From: Francisella sp. SYW-9
Lineage (GTDB): Bacteria; Pseudomonadota; Gammaproteobacteria; Francisellales; Francisellaceae
Reading direction: 5' to 3'
Length of the DNA: 64,000 nt
Assembly: GCF_008711465.1 (NCBI RefSeq)
Contig: NZ_VXKQ01000007.1
Location: forward strand, 62,001-126,000
Shown: positions 1 through 9,982 of the stretch, in pieces
Numbering within the stretch: position 1 is the stretch's first letter
Layout of the letters: every line of letters starts with the position of its first letter
Notes under the pieces: generated by a model
Database searches by the model: none
What the model was told of the DNA's origin: nothing
Seen by the model: only the letters and a program-made list of their open reading frames with translations
Position numbers and translations under genes: made by a program

Positions 1-629
1 TTCCATATAGAAGGAACCGCAAAAGCTACACTACTTTTTAGATCACTATCATCAAACTTTTTATTACCAATAAAGTTTATAGCACTGATCTTAGCTGGCT
101 CACCTTCTTTAATATCTAAACTTATATCAATTCTATTATTTGGAAGTTTTCTTATATGCTCTTCAATCTTAGCACCATATAATCCCATTGATGAATATTG
201 ATTCAATAAAGACTGCTTTAGCAGGAACATTGTATTTGGATTATAAACGTTACCAACATAAATACCTGCATCAGTGAAAACTTTCTGCAAATCTTCTTTT
301 TTAAGCTTCTTATTACCACTAAAAGTAAAGCCTGAAATAATTGGCCGCTCTTTTACATTAATAAAGAGATTACTTCCTTTACGATAGAGGTTTACACTAT
401 TAAAAAATCCTGTCCCATAAAGATTGTTAATAATCTGGTTTGTATCTTCAGGTGTGATATAGCTACCTTTCTTATAACCTATGCGGCTTTTAACTACCTG
501 ACTTTGTAAGCCTTGCAAACCTTCTATAGACACATTATTTAAGACAAAGCTACTATCATCTGCTAAGCCATTTAATGCAATCCCCATAAGAAGAGAGGCT
601 AATACAAACTTCTTTCTAAAAAAAACCAC
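1..629 (-). CDS. bamA: BamA outer-membrane assembly factor, N-terminal part (cut by left window edge)
   Basis: This is the N-terminal part (about 209 codons) of BamA, the outer-membrane beta-barrel insertase; the rest lies left of the window. The start is GTG at 629, in the same frame as ispC and three codons after its TAA, with a GGGG stretch about 8 bases upstream. A signal peptide (MVFFRKKFVLASLLMG..., ending near LADD) is followed by POTRA-type repeats: VSIEGLQG opens the first, SGFTFSGNKKL the second and ISAINFIGNKKF the third. The gap to ispC is 6 bases, so the two are probably cotranscribed. Known from the family: POTRA domains bind BamD and incoming barrels in the periplasm. Only the barrel is unseen; the identification is firm from the repeat order and the ispC neighbourhood. 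Confidence 0.9.
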   Translation of the reverse strand, partial: MVFFRKKFVLASLLMGIALNGLADDSSFVLNNVSIEGLQGLQSQVVKSRIGYKKGSYITPEDTNQIINNLYGTGFFNSVNLYRKGSNLFINVKERPIISGFTFSGNKKLKKEDLQKVFTDAGIYVGNVYNPNTMFLLKQSLLNQYSSMGLYGAKIEEHIRKLPNNRIDISLDIKEGEPAKISAINFIGNKKFDDSDLKSSVAFAVPSIW

Positions 630-635
630 TCTAAT

Positions 636-1793
636 TTACCCCAAAATAGAATCCACATATTCACGAGTTTTTTTATCAATTTCAAAAACTTCTTCTATAC
701 TACATGGATTCTTAAAACTCAATTTCTCTGTTACTTCTTTATTTAATCTAATAATTTCTAAATATTTAATTTTACCACTTAGAAAAGCATCTACTAATTT
801 TTCATTCGCAGCATTAAAAACTATATTGGCCGCATATTTTTTAGCTTGAAGATTATCAAAAACGATCTTTAAAGCTTCAAATCTTTTAAAACATGCTTTT
901 TTAAAAGTTAATTCTTGTTTTGTAAAGTCAAGCTCCTCGACATTTACAAAGCCTCTAGTTGGATAATATAAAGCATTTGCAATTGGAGTCCTCATATCCG
1001 GAACGCCTAATTGAGCTAAATAACTACCATCAACATATTTCACCATCGAGTGAATTACACTTTGAGGATGAATCAAAACGCTTATTCTATCAATTTCAAC
1101 ATCAAAAAGCCAATATGCTTCGATCACTTCTAAAGCTTTATTTACCATTGTTGATGAATCAACGGAAATTTTCCTTCCCATATCCCAGTTTGGATGTGCA
1201 CAAGCTTGTTCTGGTGTCACATCAACAAGCTCATCTAGATTCTTATCTCTAAAAGGTCCACCAGATGCTGTCACAACTATATGACTAATATCTGAAGTAT
1301 ATTTTTTTGTATTATTATCAATGCATTGAAAAATTGCATTATGTTCACTATCAACAGGTATTAGTTGAGCATTATTCTTCTTTACCTCATTAACAAGCAA
1401 ATGACCAGCTGTCACCAAAGACTCTTTATTTGCCAAGAGTATTTTCTTGCCTGCTTTAGCTGCTGCAAAAGTAGGTTTAAGACCTGCTATCCCAACTATA
1501 GCAGACATAACAATATCAACATCGCAAGAGCTAGAAACTTTTTCAAGTCCTTCATCGCCAACTAAAATATCAACATTAGAAACTATTTTTGCTAACTGTT
1601 GTTTTTTACCTAAGCTTGGAACTACTGCATATTTAGGCTTAAATTCCTGACAAAGTTTTGCTAACTTCTCAATATTACTAAAAGCAGTTAATGCAAAAAC
1701 CTCGAATTCTCGACTATCTCTAATGACAGCAAGAGTACTATCACCTATAGACCCAGTTGCTCCTAATACAGTAACCCTACTAACTTCAGACAT
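636..1793 (-). CDS. ispC: 1-deoxy-D-xylulose 5-phosphate reductoisomerase (IspC/Dxr)
   Basis: IspC converts 1-deoxy-D-xylulose 5-phosphate to 2-C-methyl-D-erythritol 4-phosphate with NADPH, the committed step of MEP isoprenoid synthesis in the cytosol. The N-terminus carries the NADPH loop [19 protein letters not shown], the metal-binding region [11 protein letters not shown] and the flexible-loop motif HPNWDMG follow in the usual order. A length of 385 residues is normal. I use ATG at 1793. A GTG at 1802 would add three residues and overlap gyrA by 8 bases, and neither start has a strong Shine-Dalgarno match. The gene sits directly behind gyrA and 6 bases before bamA, so at least partial operon expression is likely. 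Confidence 0.95.
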   Translation of the reverse strand: MSEVSRVTVLGATGSIGDSTLAVIRDSREFEVFALTAFSNIEKLAKLCQEFKPKYAVVPSLGKKQQLAKIVSNVDILVGDEGLEKVSSSCDVDIVMSAIVGIAGLKPTFAAAKAGKKILLANKESLVTAGHLLVNEVKKNNAQLIPVDSEHNAIFQCIDNNTKKYTSDISHIVVTASGGPFRDKNLDELVDVTPEQACAHPNWDMGRKISVDSSTMVNKALEVIEAYWLFDVEIDRISVLIHPQSVIHSMVKYVDGSYLAQLGVPDMRTPIANALYYPTRGFVNVEELDFTKQELTFKKACFKRFEALKIVFDNLQAKKYAANIVFNAANEKLVDAFLSGKIKYLEIIRLNKEVTEKLSFKNPCSIEEVFEIDKKTREYVDSILG

Positions 1794-1794
1794 A

Positions 1795-4395
1795 TTATTC
1801 ACTTTCTAATAGGTTATCTTGTGAAGATTCTTCTTCTGCTATTTCTTCATCTTCAAGACTCTCATCATCTTGCTTAACCACTTTTAAACTAATAAGTCTT
1901 TCATTATTTCTTAGGTTTATTAATCTAACACCCTGAGCAGAACGACCACATTCTCTAACCTGATCAGAAGATGTTCTAACTAAAGTACCATTATCTGTGA
2001 TTAAAACGATATCTTCATCATTGCCAACAAGTACTGCAACCACAACTTTACCATTACGTTCTGAAGTTGATATTGCGATGACACCTTGACTCGCTCTTTT
2101 AGTTTTTCTGTACTCAGAAACAGCAGTTCTCTTACCATAACCATTTTCTGTAGCTGCCAATACAACTCCTTCATCAGGATTTGTAACAATCATAGATACT
2201 ATTTTTTGCTTAGGCTGTAAACGCATACCAGTCACGCCCGCAGCAGAACGTCCCATAGCTCTAACATCTGACTCATCAAAACGAATAGCTTTACCTGCAT
2301 CTGAGAATAGCATAACTTGCTTATTTCCATCAGTAAGAGCAACGTATGATAACTCATCACCATCGTTTAAACCGATTGCTATCTTACCTGTTGATCTTGG
2401 TCTAGCAAATTGAGATAAATCAACCTTTTTAACCCTACCTAACTTAGTAGTCATAAATACAAACCAACCTTCTTCAAATTGTGAGATAGGCATCAAGGCT
2501 GTAATTTTTTCATTTTTCTCTAACGGTAAAATATTATTAATTGGTCTACCTTTAGAAATTCTACTTGCAACAGGAAAATCATAAACTTTCGACCAGTAAA
2601 CTCTACCTAAGCTAGAAAAACATAGCATAGTATCATGAGTAGAAGCTAGCATTAACTTAAAGATACTATCTTCTTCTTTAGTCTTAGTTGCTGATTTTCC
2701 TACTCCACCACGTTTCTGTGCATTATACATACTAAGAGGTTGTGTTTTAACATAACCATCCATAGAAAGTGTTACAACCATATCTTCTTCAGCGATTAAG
2801 TCTTCTCTTGTTAAGTCAAGCCTAGAGGTAATTATTTCTGACTTTCTTTCATCTCCATAATTATCTCTAATCTCAACAAGCTCTTCTTTAACCACTCGAA
2901 TCAACTCATTAGTATCACTTAAGATACCAATCAAATATTTAATTCTTTCAATAAGTTCTTTAAACTCATTTGTAATTTTATCTTGCTCAAGTCCAGTTAA
3001 TCTATGCAGTCTTAAAGCTAATATAGCCTCAGCTTGCTCTTGAGTTAAGTTATATGAGGTATCTACTTGAATACCATAATGTGACGCTAAAGTTTCTTTA
3101 CGATACATTTTCACATCAACACCTTCAAGCATACTTTTTACTAAAGTACCATTCCATGATCTTGCCAGCATTGATTCTTTAGCATCTGCTGGAGATGGTG
3201 ATGCTTTAATAAGCTCGATCATCTCATCAATATTTGCTAATGAAAGTAATAGTCCTTCTAATATATGAGCTCTTTCTTTTGATTTTCTTAGCTCAAAAAT
3301 TGTTCTTCTAGTAACAACTTCTTTTCTATGCTTAATAAACTGTTCTAAAATCTCTTTAAGATTTAAAAGCTTAGGTCTATTGTCACTAAGAGCAACCATA
3401 TTAATACCAAAACTACACTGAAGTTGAGTCTGAGAATATAGGGTATTTAAAACAACATCAGGAGACTCGTCTCTTTTAAGATCTACAACAACCCTAATAC
3501 CGTCTTTATCCGACTCATCTCTTAGCTCTGAAATTCCCGTTACTTTCTTATCCTTAACTAACTCAGCTATTTTTTCAACAAGCTTAGCCTTGTTTACCTG
3601 GTATGGAATCTCTGTTATAACTATTTGTGACTTACCTGAGGCTTCATCTTCATGGATATCCGCTTTTGCACGCATAATCACACGACCACGCCCTGTCTTA
3701 TAAGCTTCTAAAATACCATCTGTACCATTTATATATGATCCAGTAGGAAAATCTGGAGCTGGTATATATTGTATAAGATCTTCTATTGTAAGCTGTGCGT
3801 TATCAATAAGTGCGATAGTACCATTTATAACCTCAGTCATATTATGAGGTGGTATATTTGTCGCCATACCAACAGCGATACCTGAAGAACCATTAACCAA
3901 AAGATTTGGTACTCTAGTTGGTAATACATCAGGAACTAACTCTGTATTATCATAGTTAGGAGAAAAATCGACTGTTTCTTTATCTATGTCTATCAAAAGC
4001 TCATGGGTCAGCTTTTGCATCCTAATCTCTGTATAACGCATTGCTGCTGGAGAATCTCCATCAACAGATCCAAAGTTACCTTGTCCATCAACAAGTGTAT
4101 AGCGTAATGAAAAAGGTTGCGCCATTCTAACGATAGTATCATAAACTGCTGTATCACCGTGTGGATGATATTTACCTATAACATCACCGACAACCCTAGC
4201 AGACTTTTTATATGGTCTATTGTAATAGTTTGATAGCTCATTCATTGCAAAAAGTACACGACGATGCACTGGCTTCAAACCATCTCTAACATCTGGCAGA
4301 GCTCTACCGACAATTACACTCATTGCATAATCAAGATATGACTGTCTTAATTCTTTTTCTATATTTATAGATGATTCTTTAGTAGCTATAGACAT
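1795..4395 (-). CDS. gyrA: DNA gyrase subunit A
   Basis: GyrA is the breakage-reunion subunit of the A2B2 gyrase that introduces negative supercoils. At 866 residues it has family length. The winged-helix part holds the catalytic tyrosine at residue 121 (AAMRYTEIR; Tyr122 in E. coli). The quinolone pocket reads HGDTAVYD, so the E. coli Ser83 position is Thr and Asp87 is kept; Thr is what I recall as wild type in Francisella. The C-terminal wrapping domain carries the GyrA box (QKRGGVGK) followed by beta-pinwheel repeats, and ends in an acidic tail ([16 protein letters not shown]), as in other gammaproteobacteria. ispC begins one base after its stop codon. No frameshift or missing motif was seen. 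Confidence 0.97.
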   Translation of the reverse strand: MSIATKESSINIEKELRQSYLDYAMSVIVGRALPDVRDGLKPVHRRVLFAMNELSNYYNRPYKKSARVVGDVIGKYHPHGDTAVYDTIVRMAQPFSLRYTLVDGQGNFGSVDGDSPAAMRYTEIRMQKLTHELLIDIDKETVDFSPNYDNTELVPDVLPTRVPNLLVNGSSGIAVGMATNIPPHNMTEVINGTIALIDNAQLTIEDLIQYIPAPDFPTGSYINGTDGILEAYKTGRGRVIMRAKADIHEDEASGKSQIVITEIPYQVNKAKLVEKIAELVKDKKVTGISELRDESDKDGIRVVVDLKRDESPDVVLNTLYSQTQLQCSFGINMVALSDNRPKLLNLKEILEQFIKHRKEVVTRRTIFELRKSKERAHILEGLLLSLANIDEMIELIKASPSPADAKESMLARSWNGTLVKSMLEGVDVKMYRKETLASHYGIQVDTSYNLTQEQAEAILALRLHRLTGLEQDKITNEFKELIERIKYLIGILSDTNELIRVVKEELVEIRDNYGDERKSEIITSRLDLTREDLIAEEDMVVTLSMDGYVKTQPLSMYNAQKRGGVGKSATKTKEEDSIFKLMLASTHDTMLCFSSLGRVYWSKVYDFPVASRISKGRPINNILPLEKNEKITALMPISQFEEGWFVFMTTKLGRVKKVDLSQFARPRSTGKIAIGLNDGDELSYVALTDGNKQVMLFSDAGKAIRFDESDVRAMGRSAAGVTGMRLQPKQKIVSMIVTNPDEGVVLAATENGYGKRTAVSEYRKTKRASQGVIAISTSERNGKVVVAVLVGNDEDIVLITDNGTLVRTSSDQVRECGRSAQGVRLINLRNNERLISLKVVKQDDESLEDEEIAEEESSQDNLLESE

Positions 4396-4454
4396 TACTT
4401 ACCGCTTTTAATAAAGATAAAACATATAGTCGATATTCTATCACATCAAGAAGC

Positions 4455-4490
4455 AAAAAAGTATCCCTTAACAATGAACAAGAAATACTT
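4455..4490 (-). terminator. Intrinsic terminator downstream of ung
   Basis: Immediately after the ung stop codon the minus strand can form an 11-bp stem: AAGTATTTCTT pairs with AAGGGATACTT, including two G-U pairs. It is followed by six T. The stem is AT-rich but the T tract is correctly placed, and it separates ung from the gyrA promoter region. Confidence 0.6.
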
Positions 4491-4491
4491 C

Positions 4492-5151
4492 CTAATCCAG
4501 TTTCCAATCAATCTGTTCTAAGTTATTTTCAGACAAATAGTTATTACATTTATTAAAATGGTCACAGCCTAAAAACCCTCTATGGGCAGATAATGGAGAT
4601 GGATGTGTTGACTCTAAGATTAAATGCCTTGAACTATCAATAAGATTTTTTTTCTTGCGAGCATGAGATCCCCACAGCATAAAGACAACATGCTCTTTAT
4701 GTTGTGAAATTTTTTCAATAACAGTATCAGTAAATATTTGCCAGCCAATATCCTTATGAGAGTTTGCTTTATGGGCTTCTACAGTAAGAGTTGTATTTAA
4801 AAGAAAAACGCCTTGTTCCGCCCATTTTGTCAGGCATCCATGATTAGGGATTTCAAACCCTTTTACACTATTTGATAGCTCTTTATACATATTGCGTAAA
4901 GATGGTGGCACATCGACACCTTTTTGCACAGAAAAAGCCAAACCATGCGCTTGATTATAGTTATGGTAGGGATCTTGGCCAAGGATAACAACTTTTAGAT
5001 TATCTAAATTAGTATATTTAAAAGCATTAAATATATCTTCTTTTTTAGGGAAAAGAACCTTACCACTATTCGTCTCATTAGCCAAAAAATCCAGTATCTG
5101 TTTGAAATAAGGTTTTTGTTTTTCTTCTACTAAAATATCTGACCAACTCAT
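4492..5151 (-). CDS. ung: Uracil-DNA glycosylase (family 1)
   Basis: Ung removes uracil from DNA by cleaving the N-glycosidic bond, the first step of base excision repair after cytosine deamination or dUTP misincorporation. The water-activating motif GQDPYH is present with its catalytic Asp, followed by HGLAFSV. The leucine-loop motif HPSPLSAHRGF lies near residue 187. At 219 residues the protein matches the family. ATG at 5151 has AGGA eight bases upstream. The small secreted-protein gene ends 24 bases upstream, so the two may share a transcript, and a terminator follows ung directly. Confidence 0.96.
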   Translation of the reverse strand: MSWSDILVEEKQKPYFKQILDFLANETNSGKVLFPKKEDIFNAFKYTNLDNLKVVILGQDPYHNYNQAHGLAFSVQKGVDVPPSLRNMYKELSNSVKGFEIPNHGCLTKWAEQGVFLLNTTLTVEAHKANSHKDIGWQIFTDTVIEKISQHKEHVVFMLWGSHARKKKNLIDSSRHLILESTHPSPLSAHRGFLGCDHFNKCNNYLSENNLEQIDWKLD

Positions 5152-5175
5152 TACTGGTTCCTCATAAGATCTATA

Positions 5176-5610
5176 CTAACCCCACATACTTAATAGCTTT
5201 TTAGCCTTAGTACTGCCCATCTCACTAGCAGTTTCTAACATTTGCTTGCCCTTTTCTTTATTTGAATCAGACACTAGGCCTTGGACATTCTCCTGACCGT
5301 ACTGAGTAAATAACTGTTCTGCTATTTTTTTAACATTATCACTATGAGGTGCCTTAGGATCGTAGTGATCCGTAAACATTTTGGCATATTTAGAGCCTTC
5401 GCCTAAGTTGCCTATTTTCATATTTGATAGAGCTGTAACACCAACAGCATAAAGATCAGTAGGATTTGCCAAGGGCTTACAGTAAGTTATAGCATCCATA
5501 TACTGCTTATTCTGCCACGCATTCATACAGCTTTTCATTGCCGTTTCTGTAGTTGCAAATGCACTTAATGAGGTCGTTACTAAAATAGTTGATAATAATA
5601 TTTTTTTCAT
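5176..5610 (-). CDS. Small secreted Sel1/TPR-like protein, unknown function
   Basis: I do not recognise a named gene. The 144-residue product starts with a clear Sec signal peptide (MKKILLSTILVTTSLSAFA) and is predicted periplasmic. The mature part is helical and reads like one or two TPR or Sel1 units: an alternating-helix segment AMKSCMNAWQNKQYMDAITYC and a last helix pair ending AKKLLSMWG. Two cysteines (near residues 28 and 44) could form a disulfide. It lies 24 bases upstream of ung on the same strand. The role is unknown; TPR-like periplasmic proteins usually mediate protein contacts, which is only an inference here. Confidence 0.75.
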   Translation of the reverse strand: MKKILLSTILVTTSLSAFATTETAMKSCMNAWQNKQYMDAITYCKPLANPTDLYAVGVTALSNMKIGNLGEGSKYAKMFTDHYDPKAPHSDNVKKIAEQLFTQYGQENVQGLVSDSNKEKGKQMLETASEMGSTKAKKLLSMWG

Positions 5611-5703
5611 GATTTAATATGATATAAAAGTTGAACACAAAGTTTAGTATATCAAATCATTTATGATTTTTAAGACTTGCATTTTGAAAAAACTCATTGT
5701 GAA

Positions 5704-5731
5704 TCAAAAATCTACCATTTTGAAAAATGGT
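5704..5731 (-). terminator. Intrinsic terminator of the tRNA-Val unit, overlapping the tRNA 3' end
   Basis: On the minus strand ACCATTTT and AAAATGGT form a perfect 8-bp inverted repeat (5714-5731) separated by two bases, followed by AGATTTTTG. The first four bases of the hairpin (ACCA) are the discriminator base and CCA tail of tRNA-Val. Confidence 0.65.
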
Positions 5732-5803
5732 GGGTGCAGAGGGGTTCGAACCCCCGACCCTCGCCTTGTAAGGGCGATGCTCTCCCAGCTGAGCTATGCA
5801 CCC
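5728..5803 (-). tRNA. tRNA-Val (anticodon TAC)
   Basis: A 76-base cloverleaf on the minus strand. The acceptor stem GGGTGCA pairs with TGCACCC, the D arm is AGCTCAGCTGGGAGAGC, the anticodon loop CTTACAA gives TAC (reads GUA and related valine codons), the T arm is GGGGGTTCGAACCCC, and the 3' CCA is encoded. It lies 28 bases downstream of tRNA-Ser on the same strand and is presumably cotranscribed with it. Confidence 0.97.
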
Positions 5804-5831
5804 GATTTTGAAAAAAGATCGAAAACTTTAA

Positions 5832-5923
5832 TGGCGGAGAGGAAGAGATTCGAACTCTCGATAGGGTTTAACGCCTATACTCCCTTAGCAGGGGAGCGCC
5901 TTCAGCCACTCGGCCACCTCTCC
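5832..5923 (-). tRNA. tRNA-Ser (anticodon GCT)
   Basis: A 92-base class II tRNA on the minus strand. The acceptor GGAGAGG pairs with CCTCTCC, the anticodon loop CTGCTAA gives GCT (reads AGC and AGU), a long variable arm (TATAGGCGTTAAACCCTA) is typical of serine tRNAs, the T loop is TTCGAAT, and CCA is encoded. It is the first gene of the two-tRNA unit. Confidence 0.97.
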
Positions 5924-5941
5924 TAAACCATGTGAGAAACT

Positions 5942-5969
5942 ATTATATCTAGATAAAACATAGTGTCAA
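5942..5969 (-). promoter_or_regulatory. Sigma-70 promoter of the tRNA-Ser/tRNA-Val unit
   Basis: On the minus strand a perfect -35 box TTGACA (5964-5969) and a perfect -10 box TATAAT (5942-5947) are separated by 16 bases. The predicted transcription start falls about 10 bases before the mature tRNA-Ser 5' end. It is the best consensus promoter I found in the window, as expected for stable RNA. Confidence 0.85.
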
Positions 5970-6099
5970 GAGCAATATAGTATTTTTCAAGGCAATTATT
6001 TAATATAGGAGACTAGGTGAATTTTCTGAGCAAAATAGTTTGAAAATCATTATAATATTTAAATCAACGTAAAATTTTCTAATTAAATATATAATTAAG

Positions 6100-8124
6100 A
6101 TGCGAAAAATTCTAGTTACTAACGCCCTTCCTTATGCAAATGGAGACCTACACTTAGGTCATATGCTTGGCTATATACAATCAGATATTTGGGTTAGATT
6201 CCAAAAGCTACAAGGAAACAAATGTATATTCGTCTGTGGTAGCGATACTCACGGTACACCAATTATGCTAAAAGCAAAAAACCTCGGCATAACTCCTGAT
6301 GAATTAGTAGAAAAATACTCAAACAATCACCAAAAAGATTTTGCTGATTTTGAAGTTGCTTTTGATAACTATCACTCTACACATAACTCTTTAAACAAAG
6401 AAATTGTAGAAGATATATACGATAAATTAAATAGCCAAAACCTCATATCAAAAAAAGAAATAGCTCAGGCATACGACCCTGAGGCTAAAATGTTTTTGCC
6501 GGATAGATTTGTAAAAGGTACATGTCCAAAATGTAAAGCCGAAGATCAATACGGGGATAGCTGCGAAGTTTGTGGTACCACTTATGATCCAACCGAATTA
6601 ATAAATCCAAAATCTGTTGTATCTGGTAAAGCTCCTATACAAAAAAATTCAGAACACTTCTTCTTTGACTTACCAGCATTAGCAACCGATATAGAGGACT
6701 GGATAAAATCTAATAAAAACTTACAGCCTGAGGTTGCAAATAAGTTAGCTGAGTGGTTTGACCAAGGCCTACAAAGCTGGGATATCTCACGTGATGCACC
6801 ATATTTTGGTTTTGCAATACCTGGAACTAATGAGCAGAAATTCTTCTATGTTTGGCTAGATGCTCCTATGGGTTATATTGCAAGCTTTAAAGATTTTTGT
6901 AGCAAAAATGATGTTGATTTTGATGAATATTGGGGAGATAACTCTAGCCAAAGTGAGCTTTATCACTTTATTGGTAAAGATATTATTTATTTCCATGCAT
7001 TATTTTGGCCAGCGATTCTAGCTTCTACAGGTTATAAGACTCCAACAAGTGTATTTGCTAACGGTTTTTTAACTGTAAATGGTAAGAAAATGTCTAAGTC
7101 TCGCGGAACTTTTATCCAAGCGAGAACATATTTAGATAGCCTTGAACCTAGTTATCTAAGATATTACTTCGCATCTAGACTAACATCCCGTATAGATGAT
7201 ATAGACTTAAATCTAGAAGAGTTTGTTACCAAATCAAATTCTGATATTGTTGGGAAGGTAGTAAATATTGCTAGCCGTTGTGCTGGATTTGTTTATAAAA
7301 AGTTCAATGCCACTTTAGCTGATGAGGTTTTTGATAGGGAACTAGAAAAAGAATTTGCTGAGAGCCACAATACTATAACTCAAGCTTTTGAAAAAAGAGA
7401 ATTTGCAAATGCTGTACGTTTGATAATGGCTCTAGCTGATAAAGCTAATCAGTTCATTGACCATCATAAACCTTGGCAACTAGCTAAAGAAGAAGGTCAA
7501 GAGCAAAAGGTTCATCAAGTTTGCTCGCAAGGTATAAATATGTTTAAGGTTTTAGTTTCATACCTTAAGCCAATTATCCCCAGCATTGTCGCAAAAGCTG
7601 AGAACTTCTTAAATGTAGAGCTTTCTAACTGGAATGATGCTCCAATATTTTTAAGAAACCACAAGGTAAATAAATTTAAACCTCTTGCTACTCGTATAGA
7701 AAAAGAGAAAGTTGACAAAATCATAGAGGACACTAAAAGTATGTTAGCAAAAGAACAAACTACACAACCAAAGAAAGAAGAGCCTAAAATTGATATAGCT
7801 GATGAATGTAGCTTTGATGATTTTATGAAAGTTGATCTTCGTGTAGCCAAAATTGCTGAAGCTTCACATGTTGAAGGCGCTGACAAATTACTCAAGCTAA
7901 TACTCGATTTAGGTGGTATTAGAAAACAAGTTTTTGCTGGTATAAAATCCGCTTATAATCCTGAAGATTTGGTTGGAAAGCATACCGTAATGGTTGCAAA
8001 CCTTGCTCCTAGGAAAATGAAATTCGGAGTTTCTGAAGGTATGGTACTGGCAGCTGGAGATGGTGAAGGAATATATATATTAGAGCCGCACGAAGGTGCT
8101 CAACCAGGCATGCGTGTCAAATAA
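6100..8124 (+). CDS. metG: Methionyl-tRNA synthetase
   Basis: MetG charges tRNA-Met with methionine. At 674 residues it is the long form that dimerises through a C-terminal tRNA-binding domain. The class I signatures are present: HLGHM (HIGH) near residue 21 and KMSKSRG (KMSKS) near residue 329. A zinc knuckle (CPKC...CEVC) sits in the connective peptide near residues 143-158. After a KEEPK linker the C-terminal OB-fold ([12 protein letters not shown]...) resembles Arc1p/EMAP-II domains. The ATG has little Shine-Dalgarno signal, but [15 protein letters not shown] is the expected N-terminus. An MFS transporter begins 11 bases after its stop codon. Confidence 0.97.
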   Translation: MRKILVTNALPYANGDLHLGHMLGYIQSDIWVRFQKLQGNKCIFVCGSDTHGTPIMLKAKNLGITPDELVEKYSNNHQKDFADFEVAFDNYHSTHNSLNKEIVEDIYDKLNSQNLISKKEIAQAYDPEAKMFLPDRFVKGTCPKCKAEDQYGDSCEVCGTTYDPTELINPKSVVSGKAPIQKNSEHFFFDLPALATDIEDWIKSNKNLQPEVANKLAEWFDQGLQSWDISRDAPYFGFAIPGTNEQKFFYVWLDAPMGYIASFKDFCSKNDVDFDEYWGDNSSQSELYHFIGKDIIYFHALFWPAILASTGYKTPTSVFANGFLTVNGKKMSKSRGTFIQARTYLDSLEPSYLRYYFASRLTSRIDDIDLNLEEFVTKSNSDIVGKVVNIASRCAGFVYKKFNATLADEVFDRELEKEFAESHNTITQAFEKREFANAVRLIMALADKANQFIDHHKPWQLAKEEGQEQKVHQVCSQGINMFKVLVSYLKPIIPSIVAKAENFLNVELSNWNDAPIFLRNHKVNKFKPLATRIEKEKVDKIIEDTKSMLAKEQTTQPKKEEPKIDIADECSFDDFMKVDLRVAKIAEASHVEGADKLLKLILDLGGIRKQVFAGIKSAYNPEDLVGKHTVMVANLAPRKMKFGVSEGMVLAAGDGEGIYILEPHEGAQPGMRVK

Positions 8125-8135
8125 ATATTATAGTT

Positions 8136-9341
8136 ATGAAAAAATCTTTCTATATAGTAATAGTTCTTTTAATGTTTTTTTTAGCATTATTAAACTATCT
8201 TGATCGTTCGACTTTAAGTATTGCAAATACAGAAATTGCAAATGCTTTTAACCTAAAGCCTACTGAAATGGGTATTCTACTGTCAGCATTTATGTGGCCA
8301 TATGCTCTAGCAAGCCTACCAGCAGGATATTTAGTCGATCGCCTTGGCATAAATAAAGTGATGCTAACAAGTATGATTGCATGGTCTGTTGCTTGTTTAC
8401 TTGGTGGTTTAGTGATTGGCTTTTACTCAATATTATTTACCAGACTCTTATTAGGAGTTGCTGAAGCACCTTTTTTCATAGTTGCGACAAAGATAATTCA
8501 ACAAAACTTCCCTACCTCACAACGTGGACTTATATCCTCAATTGTCTCACTAGGTCCAAGACTTGCTAATATCCTAGCTCCATTAGTTCTAGTTGCACTT
8601 ATGTTATTGATAAGTTGGCGTGGAATGTTTATCCTACTTGGAGTTGTTGGGTTAGCTGCTGCTCTATTATGGCAACGCTTACAAAAGAAAGGGGTATTAA
8701 AAGAGCCGCAACATTTTAGCAGAACTCAAAAAGTATCGTTTAAGCAAGCTTTAAAAAATAGAAATGTTATTTTCTTATGTATAGGAAACCTTTGTTCATC
8801 CTATGCATACTGGCTATTTTTAACATGGCTACCTTATTATTTTATAAAGGTAAAAGGCTTAAGCTTATCGCAAATGAGTATTGCCACATCCGCCTCATTT
8901 ATTTCTGGTGTCGCATCAGTTATGCTTGGTGGGATAATCTCAGACTTTATGATAAAACGCAACTTTTCTGCAGTCCATTCACGTTTAACCCCAATAATTA
9001 TTGGTTGCTTAATTGCCTCTATAGCTATCCTTACTCTACCATATATACAAAACATCTTTTTAATTGTTATTGTCATTGGTATAACAATATTTTGTTTGGG
9101 CCTTAGAGTTTCACCAACTTGGGCTCTTGTGGCGGATATTTCACCGAGACATTTAGTAGGTACTATTGGTGGTGCACAAAATTTTGCCAACTTTATTGGT
9201 GGTGGACTAGCTCCATTAATAACTGGCATAATTCTACAAGCCACAAACAATAACTTCCTTATCGTCTTCATCTTCAGTGGAATAGTTTGCCTATTTGGAT
9301 CAGCTATATATATGCTAATTAGAAATCGTAGAGTTATTTAA
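8136..9341 (+). CDS. MFS transporter, anion:cation symporter (ACS) type
   Basis: A 401-residue inner-membrane protein with about 12 predicted transmembrane helices. Helix 1 contains LNYLDRSTLSIA, the helix-1 signature of the ACS group (hexuronate, glucarate and related organic anions). The MFS motif between helices 2 and 3 reads PAGYLVDRLGINKV, and helix 5 has GPRLANILAP. The substrate cannot be read from sequence; ACS relatives carry sugar acids or other organic anions by proton symport. It follows metG by 11 bases and faces the YigZ gene tail to tail. Confidence 0.85.
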   Translation: MKKSFYIVIVLLMFFLALLNYLDRSTLSIANTEIANAFNLKPTEMGILLSAFMWPYALASLPAGYLVDRLGINKVMLTSMIAWSVACLLGGLVIGFYSILFTRLLLGVAEAPFFIVATKIIQQNFPTSQRGLISSIVSLGPRLANILAPLVLVALMLLISWRGMFILLGVVGLAAALLWQRLQKKGVLKEPQHFSRTQKVSFKQALKNRNVIFLCIGNLCSSYAYWLFLTWLPYYFIKVKGLSLSQMSIATSASFISGVASVMLGGIISDFMIKRNFSAVHSRLTPIIIGCLIASIAILTLPYIQNIFLIVIVIGITIFCLGLRVSPTWALVADISPRHLVGTIGGAQNFANFIGGGLAPLITGIILQATNNNFLIVFIFSGIVCLFGSAIYMLIRNRRVI

Positions 9342-9348
9342 CTATACT

Positions 9349-9954
9349 CTAATCAATAATCTCTACTTTAATCTTACCTTTAGTAACACTATTTAACTCT
9401 TCTAAAAAACTCTCTTTATCTATCCTACTGATTTGAACCATTAAAATGACAATATCTGAATATTGCTGACTCAGCACCTCTACATTATGATGCCTTATAG
9501 CTACATCCACATTAGCTGTTTCACTATATCTATGCTTTATCTGAACATAACAGCTAGGCTCTACATCTATAATATCTACTATATCTAAAGCCTCTTTAGC
9601 TGCTTGGCCATAAGCTCTTATTAATCCACCAACACCAAGTTTAGTTCCACCAAAATAACGTACAACTATTACTAAAACATTTACTAGCCCACTACCCTGT
9701 ATATGAGCGAATATCGGTTTACCGGCTGAACCACTAGGCTCTCCATCATCACTAAACCTAAACTTATTATTTTCAATAAGTGCATAAGCCCAGCAGTGAT
9801 GATTTGCATCATTATATTTTTCCTTAATAGTCGTGATACTCTCTAAGGCTTCCTTCTCGTTTTCAATACGAAAGACATAAGTAATAAAGCGAGATTTCTT
9901 TATAGGTTCGATCTCAAGCTGTATATTTTCAGATATAGTTTTATAAGAATTCAT
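9349..9954 (-). CDS. yigZ: YigZ/IMPACT family protein
   Basis: A 201-residue member of the YigZ (UPF0029, IMPACT) family. The N-terminal domain holds the family signature FSDDGEPSGSAGKPIF followed by VVRYFGGTKLGVGGLIRAYG near residues 80-115. The C-terminal part matches the second UPF0029 ferredoxin-like domain. The family fold resembles elongation-factor domain IV and a ribosome or RNA role is assumed, but no reaction is established. It is convergent with the MFS gene and lies about 30 bases downstream of the YciO-type gene, likely in one transcript. Confidence 0.9.
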   Translation of the reverse strand: MNSYKTISENIQLEIEPIKKSRFITYVFRIENEKEALESITTIKEKYNDANHHCWAYALIENNKFRFSDDGEPSGSAGKPIFAHIQGSGLVNVLVIVVRYFGGTKLGVGGLIRAYGQAAKEALDIVDIIDVEPSCYVQIKHRYSETANVDVAIRHHNVEVLSQQYSDIVILMVQISRIDKESFLEELNSVTKGKIKVEIID

Positions 9955-9982
9955 TTATTAATATTTTATTTTTCTAAATAAA

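Noticed and set aside
5663-5926. An 87-codon plus-strand frame across both tRNA genes
   Set aside because: It is the antisense of tRNA-Val and tRNA-Ser; its product (GVRTPDPRLVRAM, ERKRFELS) is the well-known false protein read from reversed tRNAs.
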